DNA of 64,000 bases from Caryophanales bacterium (GTDB taxonomy: Bacteria; Bacillota; Bacilli; Exiguobacteriales; Exiguobacteriaceae). The notes under the pieces are model-generated. The model saw only the letters and a list, made by a program, of their open reading frames with translations, did no database searches and was not told where the DNA came from. Location of the stretch: contig CABJAC010000001.1 in assembly GCA_902363455.1 (NCBI GenBank), forward strand, positions 868,001 through 932,000, given 5' to 3'. Shown here piece after piece: positions 27,365 through 36,800 of this stretch (position 1 is the first letter of the stretch; every line of letters begins with the position of its first letter). The position numbers and the translations under genes are program-made.

Positions 27365-27391
27365 TTGTAGACCTCTCGGCTATGGTAAACT
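27365..27391 (+). promoter_or_regulatory. candidate promoter for smc-ftsY
   Basis: TTGTAG (27365-27370) and TAAACT (27386-27391) are only 15 bp apart, but TGG stands before the -10, giving an extended -10 element. An inverted repeat TACCATA...TATGGTA overlaps it. Confidence 0.4.
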
Positions 27392-27432
27392 AAAAGAAAA
27401 TCAAAAGAAATTTAAACATATGGGTGGTCAAG

Positions 27433-30400
27433 ATGTACTTAAAACGAATTGAAATCAATGGCTTCAAGTCATTCGCCAGTCGGACGGAGCTCGACTTCCT
27501 ACCGGGAGTCACGGCCGTCGTTGGTCCGAATGGCAGCGGGAAGTCGAATATATCGGATGCAGTCCGCTGGGTGCTCGGTGAGCAGTCGGCTAAATCATTA
27601 CGTGGTGCGAAGATGGAGGATGTCATCTTTGCCGGCAGTATATCGGAACAACGGAAACAATTTGCGGAAGTCACCCTTGTGCTCGACAATGAGTCGGGAA
27701 CGGTCGCTTTGCCGTATCAAGAAATCAGTGTGACACGACGTGTGACGCGAAACGGGGACAGTGACTACTTTTTAAACAAAAAACCATGCCGTCTAAAGGA
27801 TGTGCTTGATTTATTTCTCGATACCGGATTATCACGTGACGCGTTTGCCATCATCGGTCAAGGCCGGGTCGAACAAGTCATTTCCGGAAAACCGGAAGAA
27901 CGACGTTCCGTTATCGAAGAGGCGGCTGGTGTCTTGAAATACCGGAATCGCAAAAAACAAGCTGAACGAAAATTAACGGATACGGAAACGAATTTATCGC
28001 GTATCGACGATATTTTGTTTGAACTCGGCGGGCGAATCGAGCCGTTACGGGAACAAGCATCACTGGCAAAGGAATTCTTAGTCGCACGGGAGCGTTACGA
28101 CTTTTTGGAACGCGGTATCATCGCAACAGAAATCCAACACTATATGACGCAGCTTGCTGACGTCTCGACGGAGATTGAAGCATGCCAAGCACAATTGCTG
28201 GCAGAACAGGACCGGTTACAAGGTACGATCGATACACGGGAAACGCAAGAAGCGTCACTAGAAGAGACACGACGGCTAGAGACGGAGATGCAAGATCGTT
28301 TACGGCATGTATCAACGAAACTCGTTGAGATCGAAGGGGCTTTGAATCTGGCCAAAGAACGGGAAAAACACGGGACGGAAATGAAAGAGCGTCTTGAGCA
28401 AGAAGTGACGGTTGCGGAACAACGGGTCGCGCAAATCGAGCAAGAGGAACAGACGATACTAAAACAACAGCAACAGACACACCAACTGTACCTTGATACT
28501 GTCGCGCAACGGGAAAAAGCTGATGCTGCCTTATCTTACTCTGACCGGGATTTTGAAAAAGAAGCGGAACAATTGCGTTCGGAAGCCTTTGAAGTAGCCA
28601 GCCGTTTGGCGGCGACGACCAATGCGTACCACCGTGCCAAACAAGATCTTCTTCATGCAGAAGAACAGCAACATAGCTTTTCGGAAAATGTCGGTTCAAA
28701 ACAAACGGACCGTTCAACGTATGAAGCTGAAACGATCCGTCTAGGGCAACAAGTGGAAGAGTTGCGCGATCGTTTGGAAACATTGCGTCAAGAAGAACAA
28801 GCACAACAGGAACGGAATCGGCAACAACAAGAGACATTACGCCAAATGGAACAATCCATCCTGGATCTGCACCGGCGTCGTGATAAGACAGAAGACCGGA
28901 TTGAGTTTTTAGAATCCGTCAAAGCCGACTACAGTGGTTATTTCGGTGCCGTCAAAACAGTCTTGAAACAACGGGACCGGATGGCAGGCATCCACGGTGC
29001 TGTCGCGGAACTGATTACCGTTCCGGCCCGTTTTGAGGCGGCGATCGAAACCGCATTAGGCGGAGCGATGCAAAATATCGTCGTCGATACAGATGCGACA
29101 GGACGAAAACTGATTCAAGAACTGCGTCGATTAAACGCCGGGCGGGCGACATTCATGCCGCTCTCATCCATTCAGCGTCGTGAACTGAGTACGTCCGTTC
29201 AAGAAAGTCTGTCAAGTATGCCGGGCTATCTTGGCGTCGCGAGTCATCTGGTCACGACACGAGAAGACTTCACAAAGCTGAAAGATAACCTACTGGGCAC
29301 GACACTCGTCGTCGAATCGCTTGAGCAAGCCAATACGATTGCCCGTTCAACAGGGCATCGTTACCGGATCGTGACGCTCGAAGGTGACGTCGTCAACGTC
29401 GGAGGATCGATGACGGGAGGCAGCCGGAAGAAAGGAACACCTCTCTTCAGCCAGTCTCGTGAACTGGAAGAATTAAAAACAGGCTTAAAGCAAGGTCAGG
29501 CCGTCATTCGTGAACAAGAGCGACGTCGTGATGAAATGAGAACAGCGGTCAAACAACTCGGCGAATCGCTTGAAGAAAACGTCCGCGACATTCAACTTGT
29601 CCAGGCGCAATTGGAAAGTGTTCGTGAAGCCTTTACAGAGGCGAAGCGTAGTCTCGCCGTCACCTCCTCTGAATTATCGGTCCATGATGGTCAATTGAAC
29701 CGTCTCGCGGAACAAGTGGCAGAAGCCAAAACCATCATCGCGACATCGGAGCAGGACATGGAACTGTTGACGAACCGTCAAGGGGAACTGCGACAGGCAC
29801 TCGATCAGCTGAAAGAAGCGCAGTCACGCGGAGCGGTTGCGGTCGAAGAATTGAAACAACAACAAGCGGAAGCGTTACTTGAGGAACGGACCGTCAGTAT
29901 GACACGGGATCAAATTGACCGTGAAGTTATACGTTTGCGGGAGACGCTGAGTCATGCGAAATTAGAAAGAAGTCATAAACGACGTGACTTGAAGCACGTT
30001 TTGGAAGGATTCGACGAAGCGAAGATAGATGCCCTGCACGCAGAAAAAATGCAGATGGAGCAAGAACAAACTGCAGTTGAACGTGAGTTAACGCTTGTGA
30101 CGAACAAAATCAAGCAGGCAGCGGAATCTCTACGTCTGCTACGGATTCAGGAAGCGAAGTTGACGGAAGCACGTCAGGGGACGACGCAACGTCTCGATCA
30201 AGCCCGCCTTGCCCAAGGACGACTCAGTACACGTCTTGAGACGCGTCATGAAACACTGGAGGAAATGGGACTGATCGTGGACTTGATTCAACCGTTGACG
30301 ACCTCATTCGAGGAAGCCAAGGAAGAATTGCATCTCTTAAAGCGCCAACTCGAGGAAATTGGGATTGTCAATCTCGGTGCCATCGAGGAATTTGCCGAAG

Positions 30401-31002
30401 TTGATCAACGCTTTACGTTTTTATCGACGCAACGTGACGATTTAGTCAATGCGAAAACGGATTTGTATGCCGTCATCGAAGAAATGGACCGGGAAGTCAT
30501 CCGATTGTTCAAACAGACATATACAGCCGTCCGGGAACATTTCCGGGAGACTTTCCGGGAACTGTTCGGCGGTGGGGAAGCTGATTTGATTTTAGTGGAT
30601 CCAACTGATCTCTTGACGAGCGGTATCGATATCGTTGCCAAACCACCCGGGAAGAAGTTACAAAATCTGTCCTTGTTGTCCGGTGGGGAACGTGCTTTGA
30701 CTGCGATTGCTTTATTATTTGCCATCTTAAAAACCCGACCGGTTCCCTTCTGTGTCCTCGATGAGGTCGAAGCAGCGCTCGACGAAGCGAATGTCGCCCG
30801 ATTCGGAGAATTTGTCCATCAACTGGCACGCGAAACGCAGTTCATCATCATCACACACCGAAAAGGAACGATGGAATCCGCCGATGTCCTTTATGGTGTT
30901 ACGATGCAACAAAACGGGATTTCTGAAGTATTGTCCGTTAAACTGGAGGAAGCAAGACGGACACTTAGTGAAGAAGCAGAACCAAAGGAGATAAAAAAAT
31001 GA
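27433..31002 (+). CDS. smc: chromosome segregation ATPase SMC
   Basis: The condensin core ATPase that organises and separates chromosomes with ScpA/ScpB. The 1189-residue protein has Walker A GPNGSGKSNISDA (about 32), a first long coiled coil (about 170-500), a hinge (about 505-670, GGSMTGGSRKKGTPLFSQ at its end), a second coiled coil, and the ABC signature LSGGERALTAIAL (about 1082) with Walker B FCVLDEVEAALDEANV. ATG 27433 fits the family N-terminus (MYLKRIEINGFKSF); the site GGGTGG is modest. The stop overlaps ftsY. Confidence 0.97.
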   Translation: MYLKRIEINGFKSFASRTELDFLPGVTAVVGPNGSGKSNISDAVRWVLGEQSAKSLRGAKMEDVIFAGSISEQRKQFAEVTLVLDNESGTVALPYQEISVTRRVTRNGDSDYFLNKKPCRLKDVLDLFLDTGLSRDAFAIIGQGRVEQVISGKPEERRSVIEEAAGVLKYRNRKKQAERKLTDTETNLSRIDDILFELGGRIEPLREQASLAKEFLVARERYDFLERGIIATEIQHYMTQLADVSTEIEACQAQLLAEQDRLQGTIDTRETQEASLEETRRLETEMQDRLRHVSTKLVEIEGALNLAKEREKHGTEMKERLEQEVTVAEQRVAQIEQEEQTILKQQQQTHQLYLDTVAQREKADAALSYSDRDFEKEAEQLRSEAFEVASRLAATTNAYHRAKQDLLHAEEQQHSFSENVGSKQTDRSTYEAETIRLGQQVEELRDRLETLRQEEQAQQERNRQQQETLRQMEQSILDLHRRRDKTEDRIEFLESVKADYSGYFGAVKTVLKQRDRMAGIHGAVAELITVPARFEAAIETALGGAMQNIVVDTDATGRKLIQELRRLNAGRATFMPLSSIQRRELSTSVQESLSSMPGYLGVASHLVTTREDFTKLKDNLLGTTLVVESLEQANTIARSTGHRYRIVTLEGDVVNVGGSMTGGSRKKGTPLFSQSRELEELKTGLKQGQAVIREQERRRDEMRTAVKQLGESLEENVRDIQLVQAQLESVREAFTEAKRSLAVTSSELSVHDGQLNRLAEQVAEAKTIIATSEQDMELLTNRQGELRQALDQLKEAQSRGAVAVEELKQQQAEALLEERTVSMTRDQIDREVIRLRETLSHAKLERSHKRRDLKHVLEGFDEAKIDALHAEKMQMEQEQTAVERELTLVTNKIKQAAESLRLLRIQEAKLTEARQGTTQRLDQARLAQGRLSTRLETRHETLEEMGLIVDLIQPLTTSFEEAKEELHLLKRQLEEIGIVNLGAIEEFAEVDQRFTFLSTQRDDLVNAKTDLYAVIEEMDREVIRLFKQTYTAVREHFRETFRELFGGGEADLILVDPTDLLTSGIDIVAKPPGKKLQNLSLLSGGERALTAIALLFAILKTRPVPFCVLDEVEAALDEANVARFGEFVHQLARETQFIIITHRKGTMESADVLYGVTMQQNGISEVLSVKLEEARRTLSEEAEPKEIKK

Positions 31003-32003
31003 GTTTCTTTAAAAAATTAAAAGATCGTCTGACGACATCCACGCAAGAAGTGACGTCGAAGTTTACGGAAGGATTATCGAAGACACGGGATGGATTGGCA
31101 AACGCTGTCAACGATCTCGTCTACCGTTTCCGGGAAGTGGACGAAGATTTCTTTGAAGAGTTGGAAGAAGTATTGATTCAGGCAGATGTCGGTGTCACGA
31201 CGACGATGGATCTTGTTGAGAAGTTAAAGGTCGAAGTCAAACGTAAAAACGTCAAGGATACAAAAGAAGTTCGTGACGTACTGGTAGAAGTCGTAGCCAA
31301 CATGTTAATCGAAGAAGAGGAGACAGAACTGGATCTCAGTCATGAACTCAATGTTATCTTATTCGTCGGTGTCAACGGTGTCGGAAAAACGACGACAATC
31401 GGCAAACTAGCGAACCGGCTAAAAAACGAAGGGAAGACGGTCATGCTCGCAGCCGGAGATACGTTCCGGGCTGGGGCGATTGACCAACTTCAAGTTTGGG
31501 GCGAACGCTCCGGCGTTCCCGTCATCCGTCAAGGCGAAGGGTCGGATCCGGCTGCTGTGATCTACGATGCCGTTCAAGCCGCTAAAGCACGGAAAGTCGA
31601 CGTCTTGATTTGTGATACGGCCGGACGTCTGCAAAACAAAGTTAACCTCATGAACGAGCTCGAGAAAGTCAAACGCGTCATCGAACGGGAAATCCCCGGG
31701 GCGCCGCATGAAGTGTTACTCGCGCTTGACGCGACGACGGGACAAAATGCAATGGTTCAAGCAAAAGCTTTTAAACAAGCGACCGATGTCAGCGGCATCG
31801 TGTTGACGAAGCTGGACGGAACAGCGAAAGGCGGAATCGTCCTTGCGATTAAGAACGAGTTGGATTTACCGGTGAAATTCGTTGGTCTCGGTGAAAAAAT
31901 CGACGACCTGCAACCGTTTGATGCGGAACAATTCGTCCACGGATTATTCGGGGATGTCTTTGAAGAAAAAGAAACAGTCGAAGAAGTCCGAGAAGAGGAC
32001 TGA
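30999..32003 (+). CDS. ftsY: signal recognition particle receptor FtsY
   Basis: GTPase that docks SRP-ribosome complexes at the membrane. The 334-residue protein has a short N-terminal amphipathic region, NG-domain helices (about 30-115), G1 GVNGVGKTTT (about 125), the DTAGR loop, TKLDG (G4) and GLGEKIDDL near the end. It lacks the long acidic A-domain of E. coli FtsY, as usual in Bacillota. It overlaps smc by four bases. Confidence 0.96.
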   Translation: MSFFKKLKDRLTTSTQEVTSKFTEGLSKTRDGLANAVNDLVYRFREVDEDFFEELEEVLIQADVGVTTTMDLVEKLKVEVKRKNVKDTKEVRDVLVEVVANMLIEEEETELDLSHELNVILFVGVNGVGKTTTIGKLANRLKNEGKTVMLAAGDTFRAGAIDQLQVWGERSGVPVIRQGEGSDPAAVIYDAVQAAKARKVDVLICDTAGRLQNKVNLMNELEKVKRVIEREIPGAPHEVLLALDATTGQNAMVQAKAFKQATDVSGIVLTKLDGTAKGGIVLAIKNELDLPVKFVGLGEKIDDLQPFDAEQFVHGLFGDVFEEKETVEEVREED

Positions 32004-32030
32004 CCACGATTTCCTTGTAAAGAAAAAAAC

Positions 32031-32059
32031 TTGACAACACACTGTGAGGGCTGTACTAT
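32031..32059 (+). promoter_or_regulatory. sigma-A promoter of ylxM-ffh
   Basis: Perfect TTGACA (32031-32036), 17 bases, TACTAT (32054-32059), 45 bp before ylxM. Confidence 0.75.
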
Positions 32060-32104
32060 ACTATCTGTAAAGGAATTTCACTTAACAACCGTGGAGGTGT
32101 TCAA

Positions 32105-32425
32105 ATGACACTTGATAAGACGAACCGGATGAATTATCTGATTGACTTTTATCAGGAGCTTTTGACGCCGAAACAACGGAATTATATGTCACTCTATTAT
32201 TTGGATGACTTTTCGTTAGGTGAAATCGCCGATGAGTTTGAAGTCAGCCGACAAGCAGTCTACGACAACATAAAACGTACGGAAGCGATGCTTGAACAAT
32301 ATGAAGAACGACTGGGTTTGTTCGAAAAGTATGAACAGCGAAAGTTACTTCTTGATCAGTTGAAGCAACTAGACCTTCCGAGCGAAGCTCACGTGACCAT
32401 TACGGCACTCGAGCAATTAGAGTAG
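32105..32425 (+). CDS. ylxM: YlxM family helix-turn-helix protein (UPF0122)
   Basis: A 106-residue protein with a sigma-70 region-4-like helix-turn-helix ([16 protein letters not shown] and [14 protein letters not shown]). The family is found beside ffh in Gram-positive bacteria and is reported in streptococci to modulate SRP assembly and GTPase activity; its role here is inferred from that. GGAGGT precedes the ATG. Ends 11 bp before ffh, from which it is probably not separable transcriptionally. Confidence 0.92.
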   Translation: MTLDKTNRMNYLIDFYQELLTPKQRNYMSLYYLDDFSLGEIADEFEVSRQAVYDNIKRTEAMLEQYEERLGLFEKYEQRKLLLDQLKQLDLPSEAHVTITALEQLE

Positions 32426-32436
32426 GGGGCAATTTC

Positions 32437-33789
32437 ATGGCATTCGAAGGATTATCGGAACGGCTTCAAGCCAGTCTCGCTAAAATGCGGGGTAAAGGTA
32501 AGATTTCTGAAGCTGACGTAAAAGAAATGATGCGTGAGGTTCGCCTTGCGTTATTAGAAGCTGACGTCAACTTCAAAGTCGTCAAACAATTCGTAAATGA
32601 TGTGAAAGAACGTTCAGTCGGGCAAGATGTCATGACGTCTCTCACGCCAGGTCAGCAAGTCGTCAAAATCGTCCATGACGAATTGACGAAACTGATGGGG
32701 TCAGAAGTTTCTCCATTGACGTTATCGAACCGTCCGCCAACCGTCATTATGATGACCGGTTTGCAAGGGGCAGGTAAGACGACGACGGTCGGAAAACTTG
32801 CGAATCATTTACGGAAGAAACAAAATCGCAGTCCACTGCTTGTTGCAGCGGATATTTACCGACCGGCTGCGATCAAACAGCTCGAGACGTTAGGGAAACA
32901 ACTCGAACTGCCTGTTTTCTCGATGGGAGATCAGGTCAGTCCACAAGAGATTGTCACTAACGCCCTCGACTATGCAAAAGAGCATCACCACGATATCGTG
33001 TTGATCGATACGGCGGGACGCTTACATATCGACGAGGACCTCATGCAGGAACTGGTTGATGTGAAAGAAATCGCCAAACCGAATGAAATCTTCCTTGTCG
33101 TCGATTCGATGACGGGTCAGGATGCCGTCAATGTCGCGGAAAGCTTTAATGAAAAGCTCGGCGTGACAGGTGTCATCTTGACGAAGCTCGACGGGGATAC
33201 TCGAGGCGGAGCAGCACTCTCCATCAAGGCAGTCACCGGAGCACCGATTAAGTTCGTCGGTCTTGGAGAGAAGCTGGACGCAATCGAGCCATTCTATCCG
33301 GAGCGGATGGCGTCACGAATTCTCGGCATGGGAGATATGCTGACGCTGATTGAAAAAGCGGAGTCTCAAATGGACGCGACACGCGCCAAAGAGCTCGAAG
33401 GCAAAATGCGCGATGCATCGTTCACGTTTGACGATTTCATCGAGCAGTTACAGCAAGTGAAACAGATGGGTCCTTTGGATGAGTTGTTAGGAATGATTCC
33501 GGGTGCCGGTAAAGGAAAGATGAAGGGTCTGAAAAATGCCCAAATCGATGAAAAGCAACTTGTTTATGTCGAAGCGATTATTCAATCGATGACAAAACGA
33601 GAGCGGACTGAACCGGAAATTCTCAATGCGAGTCGTCGGAAACGGATTGCGCGCGGCAGTGGTCGCAGCATTCAAGAAGTGAACCGATTGATCAAGCAAT
33701 TTGAAGACATGCGGAAGATGATGAAACAATTCTCCGGCCAAATGGGCAAAGGGAAAAAGAAAGGCGGCTTTGGCCTCCCATTCTTCTAA
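32437..33789 (+). CDS. ffh: signal recognition particle protein Ffh
   Basis: The SRP54 homologue that binds 4.5S/scRNA and signal sequences. The 450-residue protein has the N domain (1-95), G1 [10 protein letters not shown] (about 108), [17 protein letters not shown] and a methionine-rich M domain (about 300-450, for example [17 protein letters not shown]) that contacts RNA and hydrophobic signals. AGGGGGC precedes the ATG. It ends in a basic tail. Confidence 0.97.
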   Translation: MAFEGLSERLQASLAKMRGKGKISEADVKEMMREVRLALLEADVNFKVVKQFVNDVKERSVGQDVMTSLTPGQQVVKIVHDELTKLMGSEVSPLTLSNRPPTVIMMTGLQGAGKTTTVGKLANHLRKKQNRSPLLVAADIYRPAAIKQLETLGKQLELPVFSMGDQVSPQEIVTNALDYAKEHHHDIVLIDTAGRLHIDEDLMQELVDVKEIAKPNEIFLVVDSMTGQDAVNVAESFNEKLGVTGVILTKLDGDTRGGAALSIKAVTGAPIKFVGLGEKLDAIEPFYPERMASRILGMGDMLTLIEKAESQMDATRAKELEGKMRDASFTFDDFIEQLQQVKQMGPLDELLGMIPGAGKGKMKGLKNAQIDEKQLVYVEAIIQSMTKRERTEPEILNASRRKRIARGSGRSIQEVNRLIKQFEDMRKMMKQFSGQMGKGKKKGGFGLPFF

Positions 33790-33794
33790 AAGTC

Positions 33795-33823
33795 TTTTCA
33801 CTTTTGCTGGAACGTTGTATACT
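33795..33823 (+). promoter_or_regulatory. candidate promoter for rpsP
   Basis: TTTTCA (33795-33800), 17 bases, TATACT (33818-33823), shortly after ffh. The -10 context GTATACTAG recurs at lepB and rbgA. Confidence 0.55.
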
Positions 33824-33883
33824 AGTGAAGTTGTCAATTTGACTAAACGAAAAAAATTATTTATTATCTGGAGGGACTTACGA

Positions 33884-34159
33884 ATGGCAGTTAAAATTCG
33901 TCTTAAGCGCATGGGCGCAAACAAATCACCTTTCTACCGTGTGGTAGTAGCAGACTCACGTGCACCACGTGATGGTCGTTTCATCGAGCAAATCGGATAC
34001 TACAACCCGGTTGCTAAACCAGAAGCAGAAGTAAAACTTAACGAAGAGCTTGCTCTTAAATGGCTCGCTGAAGGTGCTAAACCTTCGGACACAGTTCGTA
34101 ACCTCTTCTCAAAAGCTGGTATCATGGAGAAATTCCACAACGCGAAACTCGCGAAGTAA
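33884..34159 (+). CDS. rpsP: 30S ribosomal protein S16
   Basis: A 91-residue protein, starting [26 protein letters not shown] with the conserved IEQIGYYNP segment. GGAGGG precedes ATG 33884. A strong terminator follows; in B. subtilis the KH-domain gene khpA (ylqC) and ylqD stand between rpsP and rimM, but neither is present here. Confidence 0.97.
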   Translation: MAVKIRLKRMGANKSPFYRVVVADSRAPRDGRFIEQIGYYNPVAKPEAEVKLNEELALKWLAEGAKPSDTVRNLFSKAGIMEKFHNAKLAK

Positions 34160-34166
34160 GACGATT

Positions 34167-34195
34167 GGAGGTGAGCGAAAGCTTACCTCCTTTTT
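34167..34195 (+). terminator. intrinsic terminator after rpsP
   Basis: GGAGGTGAGC (34167-34176), GAAA tetraloop, GCTTACCTCC (34181-34190), then five Ts. Confidence 0.9.
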
Positions 34196-34249
34196 CTATG
34201 GCGAAATAATGAGGAAGAAAGTCAGTAAAAAGAGAAGGAAGTGAAACAA

Positions 34250-34759
34250 ATGGAATGGTTGGAAGTTGCTAAAATCGCCAATACCCATGGTTTAAAAGGA
34301 GAACTCAAACTTCTGGCGAGCACTGATTTTCCGGAAGAACGGTTCAAAGTCGGACATGATGTCTTTTTGGAGTCAAACGGGACATATACACCGTTTACAA
34401 TCAGCAGTTATCGGAAACATAAACAATTCATCATGGTGACGTTCAAGGGAATGCACCATATCAATGATGTCGAGAAATATAAAGGCTTGAAACTGTATGT
34501 TCAGCCGGAAGCCTTACAGGAGCTTGGGGAACATGAATTTTATTATCATGAAATCATCGGCTGCACGGTCTTCGACGGTGAGGACGAAATCGGTGTCGTC
34601 TCTGATATTTTAGAAACCGGAGCCAATGACGTCTGGACGATCAAACGTCCCGGCAAAAAAGATGTCCTGATTCCATATATCGAACAAGTCGTTGCCTCGA
34701 TCGACGTCGAAGCGAAACGGATTCAAATCACACCGTTGCCGGGTTTGATCGAAGGATGA
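34250..34759 (+). CDS. rimM: ribosome maturation factor RimM
   Basis: Binds S19 and helps fold the 30S head. The 169-residue protein has the N-terminal RimM domain ([16 protein letters not shown], residues 5-20) and C-terminal PRC barrel (about 95-169, [10 protein letters not shown] and GANDVWTI to IPYIEQVV). ATG 34250 is preferred to the GTG at 34241 because GAAGGAA is spaced correctly only for the ATG. It overlaps trmD by four bases. Confidence 0.94.
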   Translation: MEWLEVAKIANTHGLKGELKLLASTDFPEERFKVGHDVFLESNGTYTPFTISSYRKHKQFIMVTFKGMHHINDVEKYKGLKLYVQPEALQELGEHEFYYHEIIGCTVFDGEDEIGVVSDILETGANDVWTIKRPGKKDVLIPYIEQVVASIDVEAKRIQITPLPGLIEG

Positions 34760-35484
34760 AGATTACGGTCTTGACGTTGTTCCCGGAAATGTTCACGGCG
34801 CTCAATCATTCGATTGTCGCCCGGGCCCAAGAGGAGAAGCGAATCGAGCTGAACTATGTCAATTTTCGCGATTATTCCACCAATCGCCATGGTCGGGTCG
34901 ATGATACTCCATACGGTGGGGGCGCAGGCATGTTACTTACGCCGCAACCGGTGTTTGACGCGGTCGCTGCATTACCTGAAGCGAACCGACGAATCATTGC
35001 GTTGACACCGACCGGACGCCGGTTTGACCAACGTCTTGCGGAAGAATGGTCACAAGAAACGGAACTTGTTTTTTTATGCGGTCATTATGAAGGATTCGAT
35101 CAACGGATTCATGATGAACTGGTGACGGATGAAGTTTCACTTGGTGACTTTGTTTTGACCGGAGGAGAGCTTGCGGCGATGACAATGATTGATGCGACCG
35201 TCCGTTTATTGCCGTCGGTTCTAGGCAAAGCAGCCAGTCATGAAGACGATTCTTTTTCAACGGGATTGCTCGAATATCCTCATTATACGCGTCCCGCCGA
35301 CTTTCGCGGACTTGTCGTTCCGGAAGTGTTATTGTCCGGCAATCATGCCCGGATTGAAACGTGGCGACGCGAGCAGGCATTGAAACGAACGCTTGAGCGG
35401 CGACCGGATCTACTCGAAGAGGCCGACTTGTCCGATGCTGACCGTCGTTACTTACAATCAATTTCAGGATTGTCAAACGACTGA
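34756..35484 (+). CDS. trmD: tRNA (guanine37-N1)-methyltransferase
   Basis: A SPOUT-fold enzyme that methylates G37 of tRNAs to prevent frameshifting. The 242-residue protein contains LTLFPEMF at the start, [12 protein letters not shown] (about 50), [11 protein letters not shown] (about 112) and [13 protein letters not shown] (about 132), which form the trefoil-knot SAM site. The start overlaps the rimM stop. The rimM-trmD-rplS order is widely conserved. Confidence 0.97.
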   Translation: MKITVLTLFPEMFTALNHSIVARAQEEKRIELNYVNFRDYSTNRHGRVDDTPYGGGAGMLLTPQPVFDAVAALPEANRRIIALTPTGRRFDQRLAEEWSQETELVFLCGHYEGFDQRIHDELVTDEVSLGDFVLTGGELAAMTMIDATVRLLPSVLGKAASHEDDSFSTGLLEYPHYTRPADFRGLVVPEVLLSGNHARIETWRREQALKRTLERRPDLLEEADLSDADRRYLQSISGLSND

Positions 35485-35499
35485 AACTGTGATAAGTTA

Positions 35500-35580
35500 A
35501 AACATGTGGCAAAAGCCACCTATTAACGATGTTCCGCTGTTGGATGCCAAGGGCAAATGAAGATACGAACATTGGTGAAA
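35500..35580 (+). ncRNA. ribosomal protein L19 leader
   Basis: The 112-bp gap before rplS contains a hairpin GTGGC-AAAA-GCCAC (35506-35519) and a longer stem GATGTTC (35528-35534) with GAACATT (35567-35573), with the internal GCTG, GGATGCCAAGGG pieces I recall in the Firmicutes L19 leader family. L19 is expected to bind it and repress its own synthesis. Recognised by eye, not by covariance model. Confidence 0.75.
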
Positions 35581-35596
35581 AAAGGAGAAATCATTC

Positions 35597-35950
35597 ATGA
35601 ACACACAACAATTGTTCCGTGAAATTACACAAGAACAAATCAAGTCAGACGTCCCTGCATTCCGTCCTGGTGATACAGTCCGCGTCCACGTTAAAGTCGT
35701 CGAGGGAACGCGTGAGCGGATCCAGCTTTTCGAAGGCGTAGTCATCAAACGTCACGGTGGCGGCATCAGCGAAACGTTTACAGTTCGTAAGATCTCTTAC
35801 GGAGTTGGCGTTGAGCGTGCATTCCCGCTTCACTCACCACGTGTTGCGCAAATCGAAGTCGTTCGTTACGGTAAAGTCCGTCGTGCGAAACTTTACTACC
35901 TCCGTAACCTTCGTGGTAAAGCGGCTCGTATTAAAGAAATTCGTCGTTAA
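35597..35950 (+). CDS. rplS: 50S ribosomal protein L19
   Basis: A 117-residue protein that sits at the subunit interface. Conserved pieces include [20 protein letters not shown] (about 24-43), [12 protein letters not shown] and the C-terminal [24 protein letters not shown] precedes the ATG. It follows the L19 leader and ends in a strong terminator. Confidence 0.97.
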   Translation: MNTQQLFREITQEQIKSDVPAFRPGDTVRVHVKVVEGTRERIQLFEGVVIKRHGGGISETFTVRKISYGVGVERAFPLHSPRVAQIEVVRYGKVRRAKLYYLRNLRGKAARIKEIRR

Positions 35951-35965
35951 TCATGTGAAAAAGTG

Positions 35966-35994
35966 GCTTGTCTCCGGACAAGCTTCTTTTTTTT
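35966..35994 (+). terminator. intrinsic terminator after rplS
   Basis: GCTTGTC (35966-35972) pairs with GACAAGC (35977-35983) around TCCG, followed by a long T-run. The T-run also supplies the apparent -35 of the next promoter. Confidence 0.9.
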
Positions 35995-36012
35995 AGCGTT
36001 TATGCGTATACT
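35984..36012 (+). promoter_or_regulatory. candidate promoter for lepB
   Basis: TTCTTT (35984-35989), 17 bases, TATACT (36007-36012). The weak -35 lies in the T-run of the rplS terminator. Confidence 0.5.
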
Positions 36013-36050
36013 AGGCATAGGCAAGAGATTGAGTTGAAGGAGTGGAACGT

Positions 36051-36590
36051 GTGAAGGAGTTATTTAGTTGGATTAAGGCATTGGTCGTGGCGCTTGTCAT
36101 TGCGTTCATCATCCGGACGTTTTTATTTGTTCCGGTCATCGTGGACGGTGAATCGATGATGCCGACCTTACACAATTCGGACCGCATGATTGTCAATAAG
36201 GTTCCTTATTATTTTAACGAGCCGGAACGCGGCGATATCGTTGTTTTCCATGCGACGGAGACGCGGGACTATATTAAACGTGTCATTGCTGTTCCTGGAG
36301 ATACGATGTATTACAAGGATGACACATTATATGTCAATGATAAAAAAGTCGAAGAGCCGTATCTGAATGAGTTCAAGGCACAGATGAACGGTGTTCCCTT
36401 AACAGAAGATTTTACGTTGGAAGAAAAAACGACGCAAACGACCGTCCCGACAGGAAAAGTATTTGTTATGGGCGATAATCGTCAAAATTCAAAAGACAGC
36501 CGCGATATCGGTTTCGTGGATGAAGATCAAATCGTCGGTACGACGAACTTCGTCTTCTATCCTTTTAGTGACGTCCGGTCTGTTGATTAA
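36051..36590 (+). CDS. lepB: signal peptidase I
   Basis: Removes signal peptides of secreted proteins. The 179-residue protein has one N-terminal membrane anchor (about 8-28, ALVVALVIAFIIRTFLF), catalytic Ser in VDGESMMPTL (about 36), catalytic Lys in DYIKRVIAVPGD (about 76) and the GDNRQNSKDSR box, so it is the prokaryotic Ser/Lys type. GTG 36051 is chosen because AAGGAG lies eight bases upstream; another GTG three codons earlier is too near the site. It is placed between rplS and rbgA as in several Bacillales. Confidence 0.93.
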   Translation: MKELFSWIKALVVALVIAFIIRTFLFVPVIVDGESMMPTLHNSDRMIVNKVPYYFNEPERGDIVVFHATETRDYIKRVIAVPGDTMYYKDDTLYVNDKKVEEPYLNEFKAQMNGVPLTEDFTLEEKTTQTTVPTGKVFVMGDNRQNSKDSRDIGFVDEDQIVGTTNFVFYPFSDVRSVD

Positions 36591-36606
36591 TCTGATCTAA
36601 CAAGGA

Positions 36607-36639
36607 GCGAGGTTCACACATACGTGAGCTTCGTTTTTT
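36607..36639 (+). terminator. intrinsic terminator after lepB
   Basis: GCGAGGTTCAC (36607-36617) pairs with GTGAGCTTCGT (36624-36634), with G-U pairs, followed by a T-run. Confidence 0.8.
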
Positions 36640-36658
36640 CGTTCCTGCCGAGACAGGG

Positions 36659-36687
36659 TTCTTTTCTTTCCGGAAGTTGCGTATACT
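36659..36687 (+). promoter_or_regulatory. candidate promoter for rbgA
   Basis: TTCTTT (36659-36664), 17 bases, TATACT (36682-36687), the same hexamers and spacing as the lepB promoter. The resulting leader of about 107 nt contains a hairpin at 36718-36741 (GTGTACCGG facing CCGGATATAC). The 210-bp gap 36591-36800 holds no gene I can support. Confidence 0.5.
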
Positions 36688-36800
36688 AGAAAGTGGATCG
36701 TTTCTCTCGAACAAACAGTGTACCGGTCCTTCCGGATATACGTTGAAGCAATCGTTCATTATTAGCAGTCCAAGCACTATGAAAATTTGAGGTGGAAGAA

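Noticed and set aside
28118..28837. Long open frame on the minus strand inside smc
   Set aside because: Composition follows smc codons read backwards; no ribosome site; lies wholly inside a clear gene.
34209..34244. An 11-codon very basic frame (MRKKVSKKRRK) between rpsP and rimM
   Set aside because: It has no ribosome site, runs into the rimM site, and is too short to judge.
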